Source: Bacteroidaceae bacterium (GTDB lineage: Bacteria > Bacteroidota > Bacteroidia > Bacteroidales > Bacteroidaceae). From it: a DNA stretch of 6,719 nt. Below, in pieces: positions 1 through 3,779 of this stretch (its first letter is position 1; the number at the start of each line of letters is the position of its first letter). The DNA is taken from contig JAFYMV010000246.1 in assembly GCA_017548225.1 (NCBI GenBank), positions 1 to 6,719 on the forward strand. Reading direction: 5' to 3'. The position numbers and the translations under genes were made by a program. Below the pieces are notes generated by a model that saw nothing but the letters and a program-made list of their open reading frames with translations, was not told the origin of the DNA and did no database searches.

Positions 1-1
1 G

Positions 2-136
2 AACGAGGGCATGGACATGATCTCATTCGGTCCCACACTGATGTCGCCCCACTCACCCGACGAGCGCGTGCTCATCCCCACCGTGCAGAAGTTCTACGAC
101 CTCATCTGCTATGTGCTTAAGAAGGGAGTGAAGTAA
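2..136 (+). CDS. pepD: Xaa-His dipeptidase, M20C family (C-terminal fragment)
   Basis: Only the last 44 codons and the stop are in the window; the reading frame is open at the left edge. The peptide contains MDMISFGPTLMSPHSPDERV followed by a helix ending VLKKGVK. From memory this matches the C-terminus of PepD-type aminoacyl-histidine dipeptidases (E. coli PepD has a similar MDMISIGPT...PHSPDE block). In M20 metallopeptidases a His in this region is a metal ligand, so the H of PHSPDE is the likely one. The family hydrolyses dipeptides such as carnosine and other Xaa-His substrates in the cytoplasm, using two metal ions. The catalytic domain proper lies outside the window. The gene ends 63 nt before the glutamine synthetase family gene, in the same direction. 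Family assignment is strong despite the short length; exact substrate is not shown. Confidence 0.88.
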   Translation, partial: NEGMDMISFGPTLMSPHSPDERVLIPTVQKFYDLICYVLKKGVK

Positions 137-139
137 ATA

Positions 140-183
140 GACAACGGACAACAGACAACGGACGCCTCTAGTTGTCTGTTGTC
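140..183. repeat. GACAACR heptad repeat and 13-bp perfect inverted repeat
   Basis: Positions 140-160 are three 7-nt units (GACAACG, GACAACA, GACAACG). GACAACAGACAAC at 147-159 pairs perfectly with GTTGTCTGTTGTC at 171-183, leaving an 11-nt loop. The right arm is followed by a run of A, not T (184-199), and then directly by the ATG at 200. It is therefore not a standard intrinsic terminator for the dipeptidase gene on the plus strand. In the mRNA it would place a stable stem just upstream of the A-rich translation initiation region of the next gene. A dispersed repeat with no regulatory role is the alternative. Confidence 0.7.
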
Positions 184-199
184 AAAAAAATAAAAAAAT

Positions 200-1702
200 A
201 TGAACAAAGAACTTTCATTAAATCCCAATAAGATTGTAGCCCACTTGCAGAAGCCTTGCAAGGAGTTTACCAAGGCCGATATCGTGCGCTACATCAAGGA
301 GACTGGCATCCGCATGGTCAACTTTATGTACCCTGCTGGCGATGGCCGTCTGAAGACACTCAACTTTGTCATCAACAATGAGGCCTATCTCGACGCCATC
401 CTTACCTGTGGCGAGCGTGTTGATGGCAGCAGCCTCTTCCCCTTCATCGAAGCGGGTAGTAGCGACCTCTATGTATTGCCGCGCTTCAGCACTGCATTCG
501 TAGATCCGTTTGCAGAGTTGCCTACACTCTCTATGCTCTGCTCATACTTCAACAAGGACGGTGAGCCCCTGGAGAGCTCTCCCGAGAACACCTTGCGCAA
601 GGCATGCCGCGCTTTCAATGAGGTGACAGGCATGGAGTTTCAGGCCATGGGTGAGTTGGAGTATTATGTGATTGCTCCCGATAGTGGCATGTTTGCCGCT
701 ACCGACCAGAAGGGCTACCATGAGTCGGCACCCTATGCCAAGTTCAACGAGTTCCGCACCCAGTGCATGGCCTACATCGCTCAGGCAGGCGGACAAATCA
801 AGTATGGCCACTCCGAGGTGGGCAACTTCACCATCGACGGCATGATTTACGAGCAGAACGAGATTGAGTTCCTCCCCGTGAATGCCTGTGATGCTGCTGA
901 CCAGCTCATGATTGCCAAGTGGATTATCCGCAACCTCGCCTATAAGCATGGTTACGACATAACCTTTGCCCCCAAGATCACTGCCGGAAAGGCAGGCTCG
1001 GGCTTGCACATCCATATGCGCATCGTGAAGGATGGTCAGAATCAGATGCTTGATGGAGGCGTGCTCTCAGCTACCGCACGCAAGGCCATTGCCGGTATGA
1101 TGCAGCTCGCTCCCTCTATCACTGCATTTGGTAACACCAATCCTACCTCGTACTTCCGTCTCGTACCACATCAGGAGGCACCCACCAATATCTGTTGGGG
1201 CGACCGCAATCGCTCGGTACTCGTGCGCGTACCTCTCGGCTGGGCTGCCAAGAGCGACATGTGTCAGATTGCCAACCCCTTGGAGGAGAAGAGCAACTAC
1301 GACACTACGCAGAAGCAGACCGTGGAGATGCGTTCACCAGATGGCTCTGCCGATATCTATCAGCTTATTGCCGGACTTGCAGTAGCTTGTCGCTACGGCT
1401 TCGAACTTGAGGGTGCGTTAGAGATTGCCGAGAAAACCTATGTGAATGTCAATATCCACCAGAAGGAGAATGCCGATAAGCTTAACTCACTTGCTTGCTT
1501 GCCCGATAGCTGCGAAGCTTCGGCAGATTGCTTGGAGAGCCAGCGTGAGGTGTTTGAGAAGCACAATGTGTTCAGCCCCGCGATGATCGACGGCATCATC
1601 AAGCGTCTCCGCTCTTATGGCGACCGCACCCTGCGTGCAGATATCAACGGCAACCAGGAAGAGATGCTCAAGCTCGTACATCGCTACTTCCACTGCGGAT
1701 AA
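200..1702 (+). CDS. glnA: glutamine synthetase family protein (type I-like)
   Basis: Members of this family ligate ammonium or an amine to the gamma-carboxyl of glutamate using ATP, as cytoplasmic ring dodecamers in the type I case. At 500 residues it is slightly longer than typical type I enzymes (about 440-470). The beta-grasp region carries the latch motif DGSS (D75-S78; D75 matches the ammonium-site Asp50 of Salmonella GlnA) and VDPF at 101-104. Catalytic-domain motifs follow: GELEYY with E152 and E154, HSEV with E206, QNEIEF with E221, GSGLHIH with H270 and H272, R320, the flap E326 in HQEAP, NRSVLVR with R338 and R343, and VEMRSPDGSADIY with E376 and R378. No tyrosine adenylylation motif of the NLYxLPPEE type is seen. 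The residue before GSGLHIH is Ala265, where type I enzymes carry the glutamate-contacting Asn264. A gamma-glutamyl-polyamine ligase is therefore an alternative, and glnA is only the family symbol. The start at 200 follows an A-rich tract with no Shine-Dalgarno, usual for Bacteroidetes. Confidence 0.92.
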   Translation: MNKELSLNPNKIVAHLQKPCKEFTKADIVRYIKETGIRMVNFMYPAGDGRLKTLNFVINNEAYLDAILTCGERVDGSSLFPFIEAGSSDLYVLPRFSTAFVDPFAELPTLSMLCSYFNKDGEPLESSPENTLRKACRAFNEVTGMEFQAMGELEYYVIAPDSGMFAATDQKGYHESAPYAKFNEFRTQCMAYIAQAGGQIKYGHSEVGNFTIDGMIYEQNEIEFLPVNACDAADQLMIAKWIIRNLAYKHGYDITFAPKITAGKAGSGLHIHMRIVKDGQNQMLDGGVLSATARKAIAGMMQLAPSITAFGNTNPTSYFRLVPHQEAPTNICWGDRNRSVLVRVPLGWAAKSDMCQIANPLEEKSNYDTTQKQTVEMRSPDGSADIYQLIAGLAVACRYGFELEGALEIAEKTYVNVNIHQKENADKLNSLACLPDSCEASADCLESQREVFEKHNVFSPAMIDGIIKRLRSYGDRTLRADINGNQEEMLKLVHRYFHCG

Positions 1703-1723
1703 CCTTTGGTATAATAGAACAAG

Positions 1724-1770
1724 AATGCCACCACCCTGAGACTTGTCGGGATGGTGGCATTTGTTGTTTA
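1724..1770 (+). terminator. intrinsic terminator of the glutamine synthetase family gene
   Basis: AATGCCACCA (1724-1733) pairs perfectly with TGGTGGCATT (1752-1761). An inner CCC/GGG pairing with one bulged A extends the stem. A T-rich tail, TGTTGTTTA, follows at 1762-1770. It begins 21 nt after the stop codon, so it most likely ends transcription from the gene upstream. Confidence 0.85.
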
Positions 1771-2023
1771 TCTATATTGGACTCGCTGATTCTAGTGTAA
1801 GTCTATGTATGACGAAAACAGGTTGAGGGGGGTGAGAGTAGGAGAGTTTAGTGTTGAGAGGTCAAGAGTTTGTCCGATTCCTTGCAAAGAATGGTCGTTG
1901 TTTTCTCCCGCAGACTTTTTATACTTTCGCAGACCTTGCGGATCGCTTCGCTCCCACCTGCGTGTTTTGTGTATTTCTATGTGTGTGGTTTAACCTTTCC
2001 TTTATTTCAGCAGATTTCAGGCT
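1771..2023. other. gene-free spacer with degenerate short repeats
   Basis: No convincing gene is seen. Positions 1832-1866 read as five loose 7-nt words rich in G and A (GTGAGAG, TAGGAGA, GTTTAGT, GTTGAGA, GGTCAAG), which may be a decayed heptad repeat. CGCAGAC occurs at 1909-1915 and again at 1928-1934, a period of 19 nt; on the minus strand these read GTCTGCG. TTGGACTCG at 1777-1785 also occurs at 2043-2051 inside the palindromic block. The open frames here (1805-1993 and 1870-2226) have no recognisable family and run through repeat sequence, so they are not annotated as genes. Confidence 0.5.
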
Positions 2024-2095
2024 CTAGTCAGTCCAGAAGGCTTTGGACTCGAGTCCATACAGTTTTGGACTGCAGTCCAGACGGCTTTGGACTAG
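2024..2095. repeat. three tandem 22-bp palindromic repeats
   Basis: Three direct units of the form AGTCCA-N6-TTTGGACT-N2 lie at 2030-2051, 2052-2073 and 2074-2095. Each unit is itself an inverted repeat (AGTCCA against TGGACT). At the junctions the units create two perfect 14-bp palindromes, TGGACTCGAGTCCA at 2044-2057 and TGGACTGCAGTCCA at 2066-2079, with centres exactly 22 bp apart. The outer ends CTAGTC (2024-2029) and GACTAG (2090-2095) are also complementary. The bases between the arms vary while the arms stay fixed, so the arms appear to be the constrained part. It could be a protein-binding site array or an extragenic palindromic repeat. The nearest downstream start is about 420 nt away. 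Confidence 0.85.
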
Positions 2096-2171
2096 TGATT
2101 ACTCCTCTCCTATTAGATAGACTATTGTTGTTTTTCAAGGCAGGGGTTATAAAGCGGAGTTGGTGTTGTTT

Positions 2172-2325
2172 GCAAAACTCGTACCACCTCCCCCTCTTCG
2201 AGGGGAAAGCCTTCGGCGCTCCTTAAGAGAGATGAATCTCCCGCCGTCGTAACCGACGCTATCATTGACTTCAGCCCCTGCGGGCGTCGACCTAAAGGTT
2301 CCGCATCGGCCTCCTACTTTAGGAG
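2172..2325. repeat. dispersed repeat copy 1: chain of small hairpins
   Basis: The 19 nt at 2179-2197 reappear inverted at 6680-6698, and GCAAA at 2172-2176 has its counterpart at 6702-6706. A run of small hairpins follows: CCCCTC-TTC-GAGGGG (2191-2205), GCC-TTC-GGC (2209-2217), GAGA/TCTC (2229-2240), CGTCG-TAAC-CGACG (2245-2258), GCCC-CTGC-GGGC (2274-2285), ACCT/AGGT (2290-2299), CCG-CAT-CGG (2301-2309) and CTCCTA-CTT-TAGGAG (2311-2325). The first and last of these correspond to the two adjacent hairpins of the copy at the right edge, so about 105 nt lie between them here that are absent there. No transposase or terminal repeats are visible. This looks like a non-coding dispersed element. Confidence 0.7.
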
Positions 2326-2464
2326 TAGAATCCTAGGTGTGGACAACATCTATATTATTACCAAATCGAAAGTAAACTTTGCTTTTCGCTTACTTATAAC
2401 TACCTTTAATCTATGCTCTGCACAGCTTGAAATTAGGCTACGGCTCGGAAAAATACAAGTAAAC
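2326..2464. other. AT-rich upstream region of the MORN gene with near-duplicate segments
   Basis: No gene is seen. AAGTAAACTTTGCTTTTC at 2370-2387 is nearly repeated as AAGTAAACTTGCTTTTTC at 2457-2474. The first copy can fold with TTACTT at 2390-2395 pairing to AAGTAA at 2370-2375 across a 14-nt loop. The second copy overlaps the candidate promoter. The segment may be a dispersed intergenic repeat or an upstream regulatory region; the sequence alone does not decide. Confidence 0.4.
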
Positions 2465-2495
2465 TTGCTTTTTCACTCGCCTTGCACTAATTTTG
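2465..2495 (+). promoter_or_regulatory. candidate Bacteroidetes-type promoter for the MORN gene
   Basis: TAATTTTG at 2488-2495 matches the Bacteroidetes -7 consensus TAnnTTTG exactly. A TTG at 2465-2467 lies 20 nt upstream, the right distance for the -33 element. Transcription would start near 2502, giving a leader of about 15 nt before the ATG at 2517. The region is AT-rich, so a chance match is possible. Confidence 0.45.
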
Positions 2496-2516
2496 TCAAA
2501 AATTAGATTTTGTCAT

Positions 2517-3665
2517 ATGCAGATAAGAAAAATAATCTTCACTCTTCTTTTTTTCATTGCTCTCGCTATGGTGCCCTCTGCTGCTATTGCGCAAACAACG
2601 GCGGTAGAAAAGGTGCTCACGCGTCAACGGGCGAAGACATTGAAAGATGGCTCGCAGTATAAGGGCGACATGATGTTGATGCGTCCTCACGGGCGTGGCA
2701 AGCTGACATATACCGATGGCTCGGTCTATCAGGGACAGTTTGAGCATGGTCGTCGTCATGGACAGGGTACGATGACCTATACCAATAGCGAGAAGTATGA
2801 AGGCGCATGGCAGAAAGATGTACGCAATGGGCGTGGCACATATCATTACAACGATGGCAACCGTTTTGAGGGTGATTATGTGATGGATGAGATGCAAGGA
2901 TTTGGCGTTATGCATTACATGAATGGCGATACCTATACCGGATTATGGGAGAAGGGCTTGCGTCAAGGCACTGGAGTGTATATATGGGGTAGCGACGGCT
3001 CTAACTACAGTGGCGAGTGGCATGCTGACCACAAGCAGGGTAGGGGGCGTATGTTTTGGCAAGATGGTGCCAGCTATGAAGGTTACTGGAAATACGATGT
3101 GCGCGATGGCGGTGGCACCTTCTACTATGCCAATGGAGATGAATACACCGGGCAGTGGCACAATAATGTGCAGCATGGCAAGGGCGAATATCGTTTTGCT
3201 GATGGTGATGTATATGTAGGCGAGTATGTCAATGGCGTACGCTCAGGCTATGGCACTTATACCCGTGAGGATGGTAGTGTATATGTCGGCGAATATCAAA
3301 ATGGTGAGATTGAGGGGCGTGGTCGTTACGAGATGCCTAGCGGTGAAGTGTATGAGGGCGAGTGGATGCAAAACAAACGACATGGACAAGGCGTATGCTA
3401 CTGGCCCAATGGTGATGTTTATGAAGGTGAGTGGGTGGAGGACCTCCCTCATGGCAAGGGTCGCATGACACTGGCTGATGGTACGGTATATGAAGGTGAG
3501 TATAAGGATGGCCTTAAGGACGGCTATGGCAAACTCATACAACCTGATGGCACCAGCATGGAGGGTACCTTTACCGAAGATCTTTGCAACGGTACATTCA
3601 AGGAGTACGATGCTCATGGGAAAATCCTCAAAACGATTAGCTATGTTAATGGCATGAAGCGTTAA
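2517..3665 (+). CDS. secreted MORN-repeat protein
   Basis: The 382-residue product starts with a clear Sec signal peptide: a basic n-region (MQIRK), a hydrophobic core to about residue 19, and an AIA|Q type I signal peptidase site after Ala25. No lipobox cysteine is present. From residue 46 it is built of MORN repeats of the form YxGxWxxGxxHGxGxxxxxDG: thirteen good 23-residue units to residue 345 (the fifth, 138-161, has one extra residue), a degenerate fourteenth at 346-368, and a 14-residue tail. No enzymatic domain is attached. MORN repeats form elongated beta-hairpin arrays; in other proteins they act as scaffolds or bind lipids or proteins, and the role of secreted bacterial ones is not established. 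The frame extends upstream to a TTG at 2493, but that would put MSKIRFCH before the signal peptide and overlaps the candidate -7 element, so the ATG is preferred. A periplasmic or outer-membrane-associated scaffold is inference. Confidence 0.88.
   Translation: MQIRKIIFTLLFFIALAMVPSAAIAQTTAVEKVLTRQRAKTLKDGSQYKGDMMLMRPHGRGKLTYTDGSVYQGQFEHGRRHGQGTMTYTNSEKYEGAWQKDVRNGRGTYHYNDGNRFEGDYVMDEMQGFGVMHYMNGDTYTGLWEKGLRQGTGVYIWGSDGSNYSGEWHADHKQGRGRMFWQDGASYEGYWKYDVRDGGGTFYYANGDEYTGQWHNNVQHGKGEYRFADGDVYVGEYVNGVRSGYGTYTREDGSVYVGEYQNGEIEGRGRYEMPSGEVYEGEWMQNKRHGQGVCYWPNGDVYEGEWVEDLPHGKGRMTLADGTVYEGEYKDGLKDGYGKLIQPDGTSMEGTFTEDLCNGTFKEYDAHGKILKTISYVNGMKR
2652..3620 (+). repeat. 14 tandem 69-bp units encoding MORN repeats
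   Basis: Each unit encodes 23 residues (72 bp for the fifth). Units are diverged at DNA level, with recurring words such as GATGGC and GAAGGTGAGT-like stretches. The last unit (3552-3620) is degenerate. The divergence suggests an old expansion, not a recent slippage array. Confidence 0.85.
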
Positions 3666-3702
3666 AGAGCGCCGTAGTAAATCTTATATAAGAAAACATA
3701 AT

Positions 3703-3738
3703 AGAGAGAGGATGTACTTGCGAGTACATCCTCTCTCT
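3703..3738. terminator. bidirectional terminator between convergent genes
   Basis: AGAGAGAGGATGTACT (3703-3718) pairs perfectly over 16 bp with 3723-3738, around the 4-nt loop TGCG. It lies between the stop of the MORN gene (3665) and the stop of the minus-strand AsmA gene (3780). On the minus strand a T-rich stretch follows the stem (complement of 3683-3702). On the plus strand the tail is only weakly T-rich. Termination is therefore better supported for the AsmA gene, though one stem probably serves both. Confidence 0.8.
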
Positions 3739-3779
3739 CTGTATATACGCTTCTCTTGAGAGTAGTCCTTTTCGGGAGA

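Noticed and set aside
147..199. Intrinsic terminator after the dipeptidase gene
   Set aside because: The stem is followed by A residues on the plus strand, not T, so the polarity is wrong for that gene.
542..1015. Long minus-strand frame inside the glutamine synthetase family gene
   Set aside because: It is the antisense shadow of a strongly conserved coding region and has no recognisable domain.
2030..2095. CRISPR array
   Set aside because: The units are 22 bp with arms only 6-8 nt long and no true spacers of 25-40 nt, and no cas gene is present.
1805..2226. Two overlapping open frames (1805-1993 and 1870-2226) in the long spacer
   Set aside because: Neither product resembles a known family, their composition is Leu/Cys/Phe-rich without domain pattern, and the longer one runs through the 22-bp palindromic repeats and the hairpin chain.
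2179..2325. Miniature inverted-repeat transposable element (MITE)
   Set aside because: No matching terminal inverted repeats or target-site duplication could be found around the hairpin chain, so the name is not justified.
2493..2516. Upstream TTG start giving eight extra residues on the MORN protein
   Set aside because: It would spoil a canonical signal peptide and overlaps the candidate -7 promoter element; the ATG at 2517 gives a normal basic n-region.
3751..3764. Second small hairpin (CTCT-TG-AGAG) before the AsmA stop
   Set aside because: The arms are 4 bp with a 2-nt loop, too weak to matter beside the 16-bp stem at 3703-3738.
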